A stretch of DNA of 64,000 bases from Ignatzschineria rhizosphaerae (lineage in GTDB: Bacteria; Pseudomonadota; Gammaproteobacteria; Cardiobacteriales; Wohlfahrtiimonadaceae): positions 1,112,501 through 1,176,500 of the forward strand of contig NZ_CP093379.1 in the NCBI RefSeq assembly GCF_022655595.1. The letters are read 5' to 3'. This document shows, piece after piece, positions 43,040-53,638 of this stretch. A program made the translations under genes and the position numbers. The stretch's first letter is position 1, and every line of letters begins with the position of its first letter. The notes beneath the pieces were generated by a model. That model was not told the DNA's origin. It searched no databases and worked only from the letters and a program-made list of their open reading frames with translations.

Positions 43040-43786
43040 TTATTGTGCAACATAACCGCCATCGACCAATAACGAGATACCATTAATAAATGTCGCTTTA
43101 TCACTTGCTAAAAAAAGTACGGCATCTGCCACCTCTTCAGCACGGCCTAAACGGCCGATCGGATGCGCTTTAATAATCTCATCCATCACTTCTTTGGGAA
43201 CTTTACTTAAAAAAGGTGTATCTATATATCCTGGAGAAATAGCATTCACTCGAATACCTTTTGCTGCATAATCAATCGCTAATGTTTGCGTTAAAAGCTT
43301 TACAGCCCCTTTAGTTGCAGAATAACCTGATATCCCAGATTTACCTACCCAACTATGAATAGAGCCACAATTGACAATCACCCCTTGCTGATCTTTTGAG
43401 AGCCAGTATTCAATCGCAAGTTTATCCAGTGTAAAAACGGCGTTTAAATTCACATCAACGCAAAGCTGCCAAGCCTCAAATGAGGTCTGATCTGCAGGTC
43501 CTGTATCACTAGCAACGCCAGCATTAGCAAATACAATATCAAGCCCCCCAAATGTCTTATCTGCAAATTGAATAAGCGCCCGATTCTGCTCAATATCTGT
43601 CACATCAATTTTGAAAAAGGCACTCTGATATCCCTCTTTATTGAGACTATCACTAAAAGCTTGACCACTATCGCTAAGATCTGCAACCACGACCTTTGCC
43701 CCTTCTTTACAAAAAGCGCGGGCTGTTGCTGCGCCAATACCACTTGCGCCACCTGTAATAATCACGACTTTATCTTTAAAGCTCAT
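43040..43786 (-). CDS. Short-chain dehydrogenase/reductase
   Basis: Classical SDR of 248 residues. The cofactor motif is TGGASGIG (about residues 10-17), with an Asp in VVADLSDSG (about 35) suggesting NAD preference, NAG in FANAGVAS, and the catalytic Ser in CGSIHS with YSATKGAVK (Tyr and Lys). C-terminal LLVDGG is typical. ATG 43786 is chosen because AAGGGAGG lies 6 bases upstream; an in-frame start seven codons earlier would cover the SD. Substrate unknown. Confidence 0.92.
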   Translation of the reverse strand: MSFKDKVVIITGGASGIGAATARAFCKEGAKVVVADLSDSGQAFSDSLNKEGYQSAFFKIDVTDIEQNRALIQFADKTFGGLDIVFANAGVASDTGPADQTSFEAWQLCVDVNLNAVFTLDKLAIEYWLSKDQQGVIVNCGSIHSWVGKSGISGYSATKGAVKLLTQTLAIDYAAKGIRVNAISPGYIDTPFLSKVPKEVMDEIIKAHPIGRLGRAEEVADAVLFLASDKATFINGISLLVDGGYVAQ

Positions 43787-43890
43787 AAAACCTCCCTTTA
43801 ATATCAATTTCTATGTTCATTATCTTTAGAATATCAGAACAAGATTAATAAGATATTAAAAACAGTAATATCCGCAATATAAAATAACCA

Positions 43891-44571
43891 TTAACTAAAA
43901 GCTATTGCCATTAATGCTAAATAAAGGGCATAGATCCCTATTGCGCAAAATAAAATACCGCAAACAAGGGAGAAAACAGTCTCAAAAGCCCCCTTAATAA
44001 ACCGATTTGTTAAAACCCCATAAGCAAATAACAAAGTGTAATCTAAAATACACCAAATCAGTGTCAAAATAAGAAGGCTATAGGGAATCGGAAATCCCAT
44101 TTGTAAAATAAAAGGGGGGAAAAAAGCAATAAAGAAGATCACATCTTTAGGATTAGAAATCCCAATTGCAAATGCCTGAGATATCAATTTAAAGGAGTTT
44201 AATGAGGCAAATTGGCGAACCTCCCCCTTATCTTCTACGATTTGACGCTTCTCCACCTTATCAATATTTTCTGACTTTCTCTGTAATACTTCACGAACCT
44301 GAACGGCGCCATAGTAGAGCAAAAATAATCCGCCCAATAAAGTTAAAACATCTAAAATTAGGCTGTTAATCGAATCCGCACCAGCAATCAAAAATCCCGC
44401 TATAGCGATTAAAACAAGAGAAGCGAGGTTAGTCCCTACAATCGCACAAAAAGTCCCCTTAATTCCATATTTAAGCGTCGAATTGGCAACAAATAGATTA
44501 ACGGGTCCTGGCAGGATTAAAAATGTTGTAACAGAGATGATGTAAGTCAGTAATACAGATGCTAAAGACAT
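43891..44571 (-). CDS. LysE-family translocator
   Basis: Inner-membrane exporter-like protein with about six hydrophobic segments. The family motif LILPGPVNLFVANSTLKYGIKG (given as LILPGPVNLF and VANSTLKYGIKG) is near residue 18, where PGPN is usual and PGPV-N is seen here. A charged loop near residue 115 (KSENIDKVEKRQ) lies between helices. ATG 44571 begins MSLASVLLTYI as in the family; AAGG lies 11 bases upstream. Members export amino acids such as lysine or homoserine lactone. Substrate unknown. Confidence 0.85.
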   Translation of the reverse strand: MSLASVLLTYIISVTTFLILPGPVNLFVANSTLKYGIKGTFCAIVGTNLASLVLIAIAGFLIAGADSINSLILDVLTLLGGLFLLYYGAVQVREVLQRKSENIDKVEKRQIVEDKGEVRQFASLNSFKLISQAFAIGISNPKDVIFFIAFFPPFILQMGFPIPYSLLILTLIWCILDYTLLFAYGVLTNRFIKGAFETVFSLVCGILFCAIGIYALYLALMAIAFS

Positions 44572-44774
44572 AAGATAAGGCGCCTTTTCAATAAAAAAGA
44601 TCAACAAAAAATCGTGACAAAAATTGATTGTAATAGTTATTCGCATAATAGCGAATATCTACTTCATCTTTATTTTCATCACGATTTAATTGATGGGTAA
44701 TTTCACTTAAAGAACAATCTATTATCCCTTAAAACCCACCCTACTTATTATGAGATCGCTTAACGATCTTGTGA

Positions 44775-44984
44775 TTAAGGCTTATTGAAACGATCTTTTG
44801 CTTGATAGAGCTCTGATGCTTCAATTGTACGTCCTGGTAGCTCACAATAGCCCACATTTTGTTTAACCGTATATACCCCACCCACATCTTCACAATAAAC
44901 AATTGCAGGATTTTGGTATGCAGCGCAACCTACCACAACAAATCCGATTAATGCCGCAATCATCCATTTTATATTTTTCATCAT
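44775..44984 (-). CDS. DUF333-type small lipoprotein
   Basis: 69 residues. Lipobox VVGC places the Cys at about residue 19. The mature DUF333 part is NPAIVYCEDVGGVYTV and GYCELPGRTIEASELY with two cysteines that probably pair. DUF333 proteins are small secreted or lipoproteins of unknown role, sometimes called hemolysin-like. A purine-rich SD (GGAGACAG) precedes two tandem ATGs. Confidence 0.82.
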   Translation of the reverse strand: MMKNIKWMIAALIGFVVVGCAAYQNPAIVYCEDVGGVYTVKQNVGYCELPGRTIEASELYQAKDRFNKP

Positions 44985-45192
44985 CTGTCTCCATCGATCA
45001 TTATTAATATCTTTTAAATTTAATCAGAGCTTAATACTCTCGTTGTATTGTAGAGTACTATTATTAAATAATTGTAATACTATCCATAGTATTAATAATA
45101 TTGATATTTTATATCTCATTTTTAAGCTCAAGCTACATACAATCGCCTATTCATAGTAGATATCTTATTGTGATAGGTAAATAACACATAAA

Positions 45193-45226
45193 AAAAGCTG
45201 AAACCTCTCTGAGATTCCAGCTTTTA
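45193..45226 (-). terminator. Terminator after sdhB
   Basis: AAAAGCTGAAA and TTCCAGCTTTT pair with one mismatch, followed by a T-run on the minus strand; it ends the sdhCDAB transcript. Confidence 0.75.
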
Positions 45227-45246
45227 TTGATAAAACTAGTGATCAA

Positions 45247-46023
45247 TTAATGTCTTGCGACCATGAGTTTCTTAATTTCTGCAATTGCTTTTGCAGGATT
45301 TAAGCCTTTAGGACAAGTATTTGTACAGTTCATGATGGTATGACAACGATAGAGTTTAAAAGGATCTTCTAAAGCATCTAAGCGCTCACCTGTGTACTCA
45401 TCACGCGTATCAGAGATAAAACGATATGCTTGAAGTAATACTGCAGGACCTAAATATTTATCAGCATTCCACCAGTAGCTTGGGCAAGATGTTGAGCATG
45501 ATGCACAAAGGATACACTCATAGTAACCATCAAGTTTACGGCGCTCTTCGATAGATTGAAGACGCTCACGTGGTGGTGTTGCTGTATCGGTTTGTAACCA
45601 TGGTTTAATCGATGCGTATTGTGCGTAAAAGTGCGTTAAATCTGGTACTAAATCTTTTACAACATGCATATGTGGTAGTGGGTTAATCGAAACTTCCCCA
45701 TCTTTCACTGAGCTAATTGCTTTTGTACATGCAAGTGTGTTGGTACCATCAATATTCATCGCACATGAACCACAAACCCCTTCACGGCATGAACGGCGAA
45801 GTGTTAATGTTGGATCCATTGTATTTTTGATGAGTAATAACGCATCAAGAATCATCGGACCACAAGCATCAAGATCTACTTCATAACGATCATAACGTGG
45901 ATTTTCACCAGTATCTGGATTCCAACGATAAACTTTAAATACTCGTTTGTTAGTCGCATTTTCGTTTTTAAAGAACTTACCTTCTTTAACAACCGAATTT
46001 GCGGGTAATTTAAATTCAGCCAT
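45247..46023 (-). CDS. sdhB: Succinate dehydrogenase iron-sulfur subunit
   Basis: Carries electrons from SdhA to the quinone site. Three clusters are visible: [2Fe-2S] in [16 protein letters not shown] (about residue 73), and the [4Fe-4S]/[3Fe-4S] cysteines in [15 protein letters not shown] (about 170) and [14 protein letters not shown] (about 227). 258 residues, longer than E. coli SdhB by about 20. AAGGAAAA precedes the ATG. Last gene of sdhCDAB. Confidence 0.97.
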   Translation of the reverse strand: MAEFKLPANSVVKEGKFFKNENATNKRVFKVYRWNPDTGENPRYDRYEVDLDACGPMILDALLLIKNTMDPTLTLRRSCREGVCGSCAMNIDGTNTLACTKAISSVKDGEVSINPLPHMHVVKDLVPDLTHFYAQYASIKPWLQTDTATPPRERLQSIEERRKLDGYYECILCASCSTSCPSYWWNADKYLGPAVLLQAYRFISDTRDEYTGERLDALEDPFKLYRCHTIMNCTNTCPKGLNPAKAIAEIKKLMVARH

Positions 46024-46074
46024 AATATTTTCCTTTTCTTTTAACCTTTCTTACTAGAAATGAGAAATCATCAA

Positions 46075-47877
46075 TTAGTAAGTACGTTCTTTAGGTTCGA
46101 TATAAGCAACTTCGTCTGTCAATGTATAAGTATGGACAGGACGATAATCGATCTTCACGTCACCGTTTTCATCGATCCATGCAAATGTGTGTTTCATCCA
46201 ATTCACGTCATCACGATTTGGATAATCTTCACGTGCATGTGCACCACGAGATTCTGTACGATTGACCGCTGATTTAACAGTAGCAACAGCACAGATTAAA
46301 AGGTTAGAAAGCTCAAGCGTTTCTACTAGGTCTGAGTTCCAGATTAAACTTCTATCGTGGACTTTGATGTCATTAAATAATTTAAATGCTTCATCAACAC
46401 GTTTAACACCATCTTCAAGTGTCTCTTGCATACGGAATACCGCAACGTCTTCTTGCATCGCACGCTGCATTTTATCACGAAGTTCAGCTGTTGAAATATT
46501 ACCATCTGCGTAACGAATTTTGTCAAAGCGATCTAAAATATCAATCACTTTTTGATCATCCATTGCTTTGTGATCTGCATTTGGCGTTAAGATTTCAGCA
46601 GCGCGGTTTGCAGCAGCTCGTCCAAATACGACTAAGTCAAGAAGTGAGTTTGAACCAAGACGGTTCGCACCATGAACAGAAACACATGATGCTTCACCAA
46701 TTGCCATTAAACCAGGAACAACAAAATCAGGGTTACCATCTTTAAGCGTCACAACTTCACCGTGATAGTTCGTAGGAACACCGCCCATGTTGTAGTGAAC
46801 CGTTGGAATTACTGGAATTGGCTCTTTACGGACATCAACGTCAGCAAAGATTCTTGCACTTTCTGCAATACTTGGAAGACGCTCTTCGATTACCTCAGGA
46901 CCTAAATGCTCAAGGTGAAGATAGATATGATCTTTCTTAGGACCAACTCCACGACCTTCACGGATTTCAATCAGCATTGAACGAGAAACAACGTCACGTG
47001 ATGCTAAGTCTTTCGCATTTGGTGCATAACGCTCCATGAAGCGCTCGCCATTTGAGTTTGTTAAATAACCACCTTCACCACGAACACCTTCCGTGATTAA
47101 ACAACCTGCACCATAGATACCTGTTGGGTGGAATTGTACGAACTCCATGTCTTGAAGTGGAAGACCTGCACGAGCCACCATTCCGTTACCATCACCCGTA
47201 CAAGTATGTGCTGATGTTGCAGAGAAGTACGCACGGCCATAACCACCTGTTGCAAGAACAACTATTTGCGAACGAAATACGTGCATGGTGCCTTCTGCTA
47301 AATCCCAAGCAACAACTCCGCGGCACTCGCCTTCATCCATTAAAAGGTCGATTGCGAAGTATTCAATGTAGAATTCTGCATTGTGTTTTAATGATTGCTG
47401 ATAAAGCGTGTGCAACATTGCATGACCCGTTCTGTCAGCTGCCGCACAAGTTCTTTGCGCTTGGCCTTCACCAAAGTTTGTGGTCATTCCACCAAATGGA
47501 CGTTGGTAGATCTTTCCATCTTCAGTTCGTGAGAATGGTAAACCATAGTGCTCAAGCTCTAAAATTGAAGGAATTGCTTCACGACACATATATTCGATTG
47601 CATCTTGGTCACCTAACCAGTCAGAACCTTTTACTGTGTCATACATGTGCCAACGCCAATCATCTTCACCCATGTTACCAAGCGCGGCTGATACACCACC
47701 TTGCGCTGCAACTGTATGAGAACGGGTTGGGAATACTTTAGTTACACACGCCGTTTTTAAACCTTTTTCTGCCATACCAAGTGTTGCGCGAAGACCTGCG
47801 CCACCAGCACCTACAACAACAACGTCATAAACGTGCTCTTGAATTTTATAATCTTTATACTCTTTTAAGTTACTCAT
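46075..47877 (-). CDS. sdhA: Succinate dehydrogenase flavoprotein subunit
   Basis: Oxidises succinate to fumarate. FAD dinucleotide motif [19 protein letters not shown] (shown as [12 protein letters not shown]) is near residue 21. The His for covalent FAD is in [10 protein letters not shown] (about residue 51). The active-site Arg lies in [11 protein letters not shown] (about 403). 600 residues is normal. Forms complex II with SdhB and the SdhC/SdhD membrane anchor. Confidence 0.98.
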   Translation of the reverse strand: MSNLKEYKDYKIQEHVYDVVVVGAGGAGLRATLGMAEKGLKTACVTKVFPTRSHTVAAQGGVSAALGNMGEDDWRWHMYDTVKGSDWLGDQDAIEYMCREAIPSILELEHYGLPFSRTEDGKIYQRPFGGMTTNFGEGQAQRTCAAADRTGHAMLHTLYQQSLKHNAEFYIEYFAIDLLMDEGECRGVVAWDLAEGTMHVFRSQIVVLATGGYGRAYFSATSAHTCTGDGNGMVARAGLPLQDMEFVQFHPTGIYGAGCLITEGVRGEGGYLTNSNGERFMERYAPNAKDLASRDVVSRSMLIEIREGRGVGPKKDHIYLHLEHLGPEVIEERLPSIAESARIFADVDVRKEPIPVIPTVHYNMGGVPTNYHGEVVTLKDGNPDFVVPGLMAIGEASCVSVHGANRLGSNSLLDLVVFGRAAANRAAEILTPNADHKAMDDQKVIDILDRFDKIRYADGNISTAELRDKMQRAMQEDVAVFRMQETLEDGVKRVDEAFKLFNDIKVHDRSLIWNSDLVETLELSNLLICAVATVKSAVNRTESRGAHAREDYPNRDDVNWMKHTFAWIDENGDVKIDYRPVHTYTLTDEVAYIEPKERTY

Positions 47878-47920
47878 CGATTAAAACTCCGAGAATTTAT
47901 CTTTATTAATTAAACCTGTA

Positions 47921-48322
47921 TTAGCGCATCATCATCGTGCTAACAATGAACCCCACACGTACAATCGCCCAAACGATTCCAACGCCAATGATCGCTAAGA
48001 TCACTTTCATTGCGGCTAAAACCACGATACGCTGACATGTTTTGCTGACATAGTCTTCGATGACAACTTGAAGGCCCAAAATTGCGTGATAAATTCCCGC
48101 AACAACAAAAACAATTAAAAGAACAGTATTAAAAGGGGTACCGACCCAGCGCATAACCTCTTCATAGCCTGCACCATAAAGTGAAGCAAATGAGAATGCG
48201 AACCACAAGAAAAACAGTGCAAGTAAGACTGCAGAGATTTTTTGGGCTAACCATGAGCGAGATCCTGAATGCGTTGGACCTAAACCTTTAACGCGACCTA
48301 GTGGTGATTGATATCTTTTCAT
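47921..48322 (-). CDS. sdhD: Succinate dehydrogenase membrane anchor SdhD
   Basis: Three membrane segments (about residues 28-48, 62-85 and 100-125). The helix-II His in GIYHAILGLQVVIEDYV is where the quinone/heme environment lies. The N-terminus is hydrophilic (SPLGRVKGLGP). AAGGAG precedes the ATG. Between sdhC and sdhA. Confidence 0.93.
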   Translation of the reverse strand: MKRYQSPLGRVKGLGPTHSGSRSWLAQKISAVLLALFFLWFAFSFASLYGAGYEEVMRWVGTPFNTVLLIVFVVAGIYHAILGLQVVIEDYVSKTCQRIVVLAAMKVILAIIGVGIVWAIVRVGFIVSTMMMR

Positions 48323-48331
48323 GATCGCTCC

Positions 48332-48721
48332 TTAAAATGAAAAACCAACAATGATGATAGCAACCGCTAAGATAGGTGCGATGATCTGAACCATTTTTGC
48401 ACTCTTTTTAGCAGATTCAATATCAACACCCTTGCCTGCATCCCAGAAAAGGTGACGAATACCATTACAAAAATGGTAACAAGCAGCGAAAGTTCCTGCG
48501 ATAACAAGAATAATCATTAAGGGATTAGTTAATACTGCGGTCATTGTTCTAAAAGCAGATGGGCCTGCGGCTAGCGCAATAAACCATGCTCCGAGAACAA
48601 ATAACACTACAACTAAAGCAATACCAGATAAGCGGTGCAAAAAGCTCATTACCGAGGTAACTTGCAATTTATAGCCACTACCGAGCATAAATGGCGATAA
48701 AGGCCGTTTATTTTGACTCAT
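48332..48721 (-). CDS. sdhC: Succinate dehydrogenase cytochrome b subunit SdhC
   Basis: Three membrane helices with the family motif SFLHRLSGIAL near residue 26 and the heme-ligand region CYHFCNGIRHLFWD near 82. 129 residues matches SdhC. GGAG lies 7 bases before the ATG. First gene of sdhCDAB; 9 bases separate it from sdhD. Confidence 0.94.
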   Translation of the reverse strand: MSQNKRPLSPFMLGSGYKLQVTSVMSFLHRLSGIALVVVLFVLGAWFIALAAGPSAFRTMTAVLTNPLMIILVIAGTFAACYHFCNGIRHLFWDAGKGVDIESAKKSAKMVQIIAPILAVAIIIVGFSF

Positions 48722-48856
48722 AGATAGACTCCAATAATTAAAAAATATACATACAGATTAAACCTAAGTTGCATCAGTTTGCCAATTTATGACAAACTTT
48801 TCAATCTCCCTCTTACAAATAGGTGAGATATTGCGCACATTGTTACCAAATATTTT

Positions 48857-50830
48857 CTATGAGCGTTCAAGCGCTTCTATTGGAGCTAATTCTGCTGCTT
48901 TTTTTGCAGGGAAATAACCGAATAAAATCCCGATAAAGAATGCCGCTAAGAAAGAGAATACAATGGAAGGAATTGAAAAACTTAAAGGAATCGTATCTCC
49001 TGCTTGCTGTACCAAAAAGCCCACAAACAGCGCAAAGAGTAAACCTATCGTTCCCCCTAATAAACAAACCAACACTGACTCTATCAAAAACTGCTGCGAA
49101 ATATCGCTTTTGCGAGCCCCCACAGCCATTCTCATGCCAATCTCTTTTGTCCGCTCAGCAACCGATACTAACATAATATTCATAACCCCAATACCGCCCA
49201 CTAAGAGCGAAATCAAGGCAATAGAAGTAATTAATATCCGCATTACTAAAGTGGTCGATTCTACCATTTCTTTGATGGCATCGGCATTATAAATAAAGAA
49301 ATCTTTCTTCCCATGAAGATCCGTAAGCGTATCTGTAATACTATTTTCGGCTAATGACATCTCCACACCATCATTCACCCGGATAGTAATATTTCTAAAA
49401 GAAGTTCCCCCTGTCATTCTGTGCATAGCACTTGAGTAAGGAATCCAGATATTCATACTATCGCTACTAAACATATTTTGTGACTTAGAGGTGGCAACTC
49501 CGACAATTTGTACCGGCAACTGACCTAAGATAATGACGGTCCCAATAGGATTCTCCCCATTTGGGAAGAATGTTTTAACCGTATTTTCATCTACAACAGC
49601 CTCTAACGCTAGGGTAGCCTCACTCACCTCATCAAAAGCGATTCCTTGGGTGATATCGTAGCCTTGCACATCAAAAAACTGTGTCCCAACACCTTGAACC
49701 TGAGTATTGATTGCCGAGATATTACCATAACGAGCTTCTACCGAAGTTGATACAACCGGCGTTACACTATGGATAAATGGTAATTCTTTTAAAGCATCCA
49801 CATCGCTAGGCCTTAAAGATTGAATACTTTGAGAGCGCCGATCACCAAACCCTGACCCTGGATAGACCGTTAAAGTATTGGTCCCCATATTACGGATATC
49901 GGCAATAATTTGATCTGTCGATCCCCGCCCAAGGGCAATCACTAGTACAACTGAAGCAATTCCGATAATAATACCGAGCATCGTTAAAAAGGTGCGTAGG
50001 CGCTGCATTTTCATCGAGATTATCGCCATTTTAAAGGCATTAGAGACCCGCTGAATGATCTGTGAAAACCCCGATGCCTTTTTCCAAGTTAAAGTACTTA
50101 ATCCATTTTCTGCTGATAAAGCACTCTCTTGAGTCTGATTTTTAGTATCGGCAATAATCAGACCATCTTTAATCTCAATGATACGATTAGCATGAGATGC
50201 AACATCAGGGTCATGAGTAACCATAATGATCGTATGCCCCGCCTCATTAAGCTCTTTTAAGATCTCAAGAACGGCTTTACCACTTTCACTATCAAGTGCG
50301 CCCGTTGGCTCATCGGCTAAGATGATCTCCCCACCATTCATGAGCGCTCTAGCGATACTAACACGTTGTTGCTGCCCCCCTGAAAGCTGCGTCGGATAGT
50401 AATCTTGACGTTCACTTAATCCCAGCCGGGCTAGAAGCTCAGATGCTCTTTGGTGTCTTAAGTTTGCCGGCATTCCTGAATAAATTGCCGGCATCTCTAC
50501 ATTCCCTTCGGCAGAGAGAGTATTTAAAAGATGATAACGCTGAAATATAAACCCAAAATTTTCTCGTCTTAACTCTGCTAACTCATCTTCACTATATTGA
50601 GAAATTTCTCGCCCGTTAAAATGGTAAGTCCCCTTTGAGAGATAATCTAACCCCCCAATGATATTCATCAATGTCGATTTACCAGAGCCAGATGCGCCCA
50701 TGATGGCGATAAACTCACCCTTTTCAATGGTAAGAGAGATTCCTTTTAAAACTTCGACCTTAAGATCACCCGATTGAAACGAGCGGCGAAGATCTTTAAG
50801 TTCAATCAATGGTTTTATATTTTGGCTCAT
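48857..50830 (-). CDS. macB: MacB-type ABC transporter (ATPase plus permease)
   Basis: Half-transporter with an N-terminal nucleotide-binding domain (about 1-225): Walker A GASGSGKSTLM, signature LSGGQQQRVSIARA, Walker B IILADEPTGALD. It is followed by four membrane helices (one near 280, three in the last 150 residues) around a large periplasmic domain. MacB dimers with MacA and TolC move macrolides, toxins and peptides by a mechanical cycle. The start overlaps the macA stop (TAATG), so the pair is coupled. True substrate unknown. Confidence 0.93.
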   Translation of the reverse strand: MSQNIKPLIELKDLRRSFQSGDLKVEVLKGISLTIEKGEFIAIMGASGSGKSTLMNIIGGLDYLSKGTYHFNGREISQYSEDELAELRRENFGFIFQRYHLLNTLSAEGNVEMPAIYSGMPANLRHQRASELLARLGLSERQDYYPTQLSGGQQQRVSIARALMNGGEIILADEPTGALDSESGKAVLEILKELNEAGHTIIMVTHDPDVASHANRIIEIKDGLIIADTKNQTQESALSAENGLSTLTWKKASGFSQIIQRVSNAFKMAIISMKMQRLRTFLTMLGIIIGIASVVLVIALGRGSTDQIIADIRNMGTNTLTVYPGSGFGDRRSQSIQSLRPSDVDALKELPFIHSVTPVVSTSVEARYGNISAINTQVQGVGTQFFDVQGYDITQGIAFDEVSEATLALEAVVDENTVKTFFPNGENPIGTVIILGQLPVQIVGVATSKSQNMFSSDSMNIWIPYSSAMHRMTGGTSFRNITIRVNDGVEMSLAENSITDTLTDLHGKKDFFIYNADAIKEMVESTTLVMRILITSIALISLLVGGIGVMNIMLVSVAERTKEIGMRMAVGARKSDISQQFLIESVLVCLLGGTIGLLFALFVGFLVQQAGDTIPLSFSIPSIVFSFLAAFFIGILFGYFPAKKAAELAPIEALERS

Positions 50831-52032
50831 TATCTTCTTCTACCCGCACCGCCTCTTGGCGCTGCTGCAACGGTTCCCATTGATTCTGCAGTAATAACTT
50901 GCTCACCCTCTTTTAACCCAGATTTCACCTCGATAGAGATATTATTGGAGATCCCTGTTTCAATCTCTCTAGGCGCAATTTCACCTGTTAATTCATTTTC
51001 TAAAACCCAAACAATCTTCTTGCCATTAGATGGTTTTATTGCCATCTCTCCACTTGGGCGATAGCGAAGCGCCGAGATAGGAATAGAGAGCACATCTTCA
51101 GCACTATCTAATACGATATAAACTTGCGTGGACATCCCGATATAAAATTTCAGATCCGCATTTTGAACATCAAATAATCCATTGTAATAAACAGCTTCGG
51201 TAAAGTTCGTTACGGCATTTCCCACAGTTGTCTGAAAAGTCTCTGTAGCTGGCTCAATCTGTCTTAATACCGCTTCATAACGCTGATTAGGCTCCCCTAA
51301 AATCGTAAAATATGCTGTCATCCCAGGTTTTAATTTTGTAACATCTGCCTCTGAAATTTGGGCCTTAATCGTCATCACAGAGAGATCGGCAACTTTTACA
51401 ATCGTAGGCGCCGTTTGAGAAGAGTTCACCGTTTGCCCCTCTTTTACAACTGTAGCGACAACAATCCCATCCATTGGAGAGGTGATTTTCGTATAGGTAA
51501 GATCTAGCTCTGCGGTATCTAACGCAATTTGTGATTGCGCAATTTGCGCTATTAATGCTTCAAGCTCAGCTTCGTAGACTTTTAAATTTGCCTCGGCTGT
51601 ATCTAAATCCGCGCGAGTTGTTGCCCCATTTTTAATAAGATTTTGTTGCCTTTCTAGATGAATTTTAGCATTTAAGAGCTGCGCTTCTTTCGCAACTTTT
51701 GAAGCGATTGCATTTTTAAGGCGTGCATCACTATCTTTTACAGCATTTTGTTGTGGTAAATCATCAATCTCTACCATTAATTCACCGCGCGTAACTTTAT
51801 CACCAAGATCCACATACATCTTCTTCACTTGCCCTGAAACCTGCGCACCCACATCAACCTGCTGAGATGCTTCCATCTTGCCATACGCTAAGATATTCAC
51901 CTCTAAATCACTGCGATCGGGCGTCGATGTTAGATAATAGATCTGTTCTTTAGGAGAGAAGTAAAGATAACCTCCCATTCCCACAACAATGATGACGATA
52001 AAACTTATCAATATTTTTCGGTATTTTTTCAT
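50830..52032 (-). CDS. macA: MacA-type periplasmic adaptor protein
   Basis: Membrane-anchored adaptor linking MacB to an outer-membrane TolC. N-terminal signal/anchor helix (about residues 8-25), then a split lipoyl domain, a long alpha-helical hairpin (about 95-190, coiled coil) and beta-barrel/membrane-proximal parts. The motifs GAQVSGQVKKMYVDLGD (shown in part as GAQVSGQVKKM) and SPMDGIVVATVVKEGQTV (part: SPMDGIVVAT) frame the hairpin. The Gly/Arg-rich C-terminus is RGGAGRRR. No TolC gene is nearby. Confidence 0.92.
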   Translation of the reverse strand: MKKYRKILISFIVIIVVGMGGYLYFSPKEQIYYLTSTPDRSDLEVNILAYGKMEASQQVDVGAQVSGQVKKMYVDLGDKVTRGELMVEIDDLPQQNAVKDSDARLKNAIASKVAKEAQLLNAKIHLERQQNLIKNGATTRADLDTAEANLKVYEAELEALIAQIAQSQIALDTAELDLTYTKITSPMDGIVVATVVKEGQTVNSSQTAPTIVKVADLSVMTIKAQISEADVTKLKPGMTAYFTILGEPNQRYEAVLRQIEPATETFQTTVGNAVTNFTEAVYYNGLFDVQNADLKFYIGMSTQVYIVLDSAEDVLSIPISALRYRPSGEMAIKPSNGKKIVWVLENELTGEIAPREIETGISNNISIEVKSGLKEGEQVITAESMGTVAAAPRGGAGRRR

Positions 52033-52142
52033 TTGTCTTCTATTTATTATTTTATTGTGGTCAATAACACTTTTTAAACCTTAAAGTGCCGTCAAAATGG
52101 GATCTATATCTATTGATATACCACATAGCATAGTCTGCATAT

Positions 52143-52159
52143 CTTAAGTTAAACTTAAG
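52143..52159. promoter_or_regulatory. Perfect 17-bp palindrome upstream of macA
   Basis: CTTAAGTT-A-AACTTAAG, about 110 bases before the macA start and within a 344-bp region (52033-52376) shared with the divergent 300-residue gene. It may be an operator. Nothing else in that region was recognised. Confidence 0.4.
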
Positions 52160-52376
52160 CCTTCTATTTCTGCTTCAGCATTTTCTTATAAGAGCGGTAT
52201 CACCCTTAAAATTGAGCTTATTATACTGCTTTCATCAATAAATAGACTGACTTTAATTAACTTGTTATTTTTTTGTCTCTTCTTTGGTTTTAACGCCGTA
52301 AAGACGTACAATTGATAACAACTTATAAAAAACGACTTTTCATATTTAAAATTTATTATTACTAAGCGGAACTTCC

Positions 52377-53279
52377 ATGGAAAATAGATTACGTACCATT
52401 GATCTTGCTGTTGTTATTCAACATGCAGCTAAAAAAGAAGATAAACCTGTCTATCTCAATAAAGATGAAGCAACAGAGCTACTTCATACTATTGGTCAAA
52501 ACATCGCACAATATTACCCTCAAATCAAAGAGTGTGGCTTAATCGGCATTGGTGCAATCTACCATCTTCATCAAATTATTCGACCAGGATTTCCAATCTA
52601 TACGCAGCTATTTGAACTTTCAAAGATTCGCTTTAGAGCCAATAACTTCAAACCACTCGTTATTGGCATTGGCACGAATGAAGATGAATTTGAGATCTCT
52701 CATTTTAATAAAGAAATTAACGATTTTGCCGATGTCTTAGAGGTTCTTCCCTTTACTATTGTAATGCCAGACAATACCGAAGCAGATGCATTTATCAAGC
52801 TTTTAGAATCAGAGCTTATTACCAAAGCGCACCTAAACGGGAAAGTGATCGAAGACTTTAACAACGCTTTTGAACAAGATATTCAAAATATGTCGATTGT
52901 GACACTCGCTGACTTAAATGGCCTATTTGCTTCACAACTGATCCAAATCGGTCTTGAAGAGCTCTGGGAAATTATGCAAGCTGTGATCTTCAATCAAACA
53001 GAGAAACTCCATACTCTAGGGAGTGGTCATATTATGTATTGGAAACTCGATGAAGTTGCCTTCTACGTAGCGCATCCTTCAATTTATGAATCAGCGATGA
53101 CCGATTATGTCCAAGATTATGAGACTTATGCTTTAACAACGATGCGTCTTGAACATCTTTTTAAAATGCATAAAATCCCTTATCAAAAATTTGAGGTAAT
53201 GGACCCTGAATTTTTCAAAGGGGAAATGAGTATTGATAAAGCACGAGCACAATTAACATCGCATATTAAAGCGCTTTAA
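52377..53279 (+). CDS. Cytoplasmic protein of unknown function, 300 residues
   Basis: No signal peptide or membrane segment. The N-terminal half is a mixture of helical and beta-like stretches (NQNIAQYYPQI, ECGLIGIGAIYHLHQII); the C-terminal part is helical (ELWEIMQAVIF, TLGSGHIMYWKLDEVAFYVAHP). No known motif. Codon use and composition look native. Divergent from macA, convergent with secA, with its own terminator at 53373-53410. Confidence 0.75.
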   Translation: MENRLRTIDLAVVIQHAAKKEDKPVYLNKDEATELLHTIGQNIAQYYPQIKECGLIGIGAIYHLHQIIRPGFPIYTQLFELSKIRFRANNFKPLVIGIGTNEDEFEISHFNKEINDFADVLEVLPFTIVMPDNTEADAFIKLLESELITKAHLNGKVIEDFNNAFEQDIQNMSIVTLADLNGLFASQLIQIGLEELWEIMQAVIFNQTEKLHTLGSGHIMYWKLDEVAFYVAHPSIYESAMTDYVQDYETYALTTMRLEHLFKMHKIPYQKFEVMDPEFFKGEMSIDKARAQLTSHIKAL

Positions 53280-53372
53280 TGACAGATGACAATAACGGCA
53301 ATAACTATAATAGTATGAGAGTTTTAAGAAGATGAGTTATCTTAATCATATCAATCATGAATAGTTAATACT

Positions 53373-53410
53373 AAAAATCCCGTAAAGATTTAAATCTTCG
53401 GGATTTTTTA
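53373..53410 (+). terminator. Terminator after the 300-residue gene
   Basis: AAAATCCCG...AAGATT and AATCTT..CGGGATTTTTT pair around a short centre and end in a T-tract. Confidence 0.85.
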
Positions 53411-53448
53411 TTATCTCTTATTCGCCCTGCATCACACTTAAAAACATT

Positions 53449-53628
53449 ATAATGAAATCGGCTTGAGAGCCACTACATCAGATTGCCGGAGCATCGATTA
53501 TGAGAAACGCAAGCATCGTTCTATCCGGCACCTTGCAAGCAGCGTTTAACACGCACCTTTATAGATTCATGCAAGGCTTGCGGGAATGTTTTGTGTTCTT
53601 TCTAAAATCCCGCGCAGCGGTTTAAGGC
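53449..53628 (+). repeat. Dispersed intergenic repeat, copy 5
   Basis: Begins TATAATGAAATCGG, has the core CAGATTGCCGGAGCATCGAT and CAAGCATCGTTCTATCCGGC and an extra stretch before a diverged end (GCGGTTTAAGG). Lies upstream of copy 6 in the same orientation between convergent genes. Confidence 0.7.
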
Positions 53629-53638
53629 TTACTTTTCT

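Noticed and set aside
48857-52032. Assigning macAB to macrolide resistance.
   Set aside because: Family members export diverse compounds. No substrate clue is present, so only the MacAB architecture is claimed.
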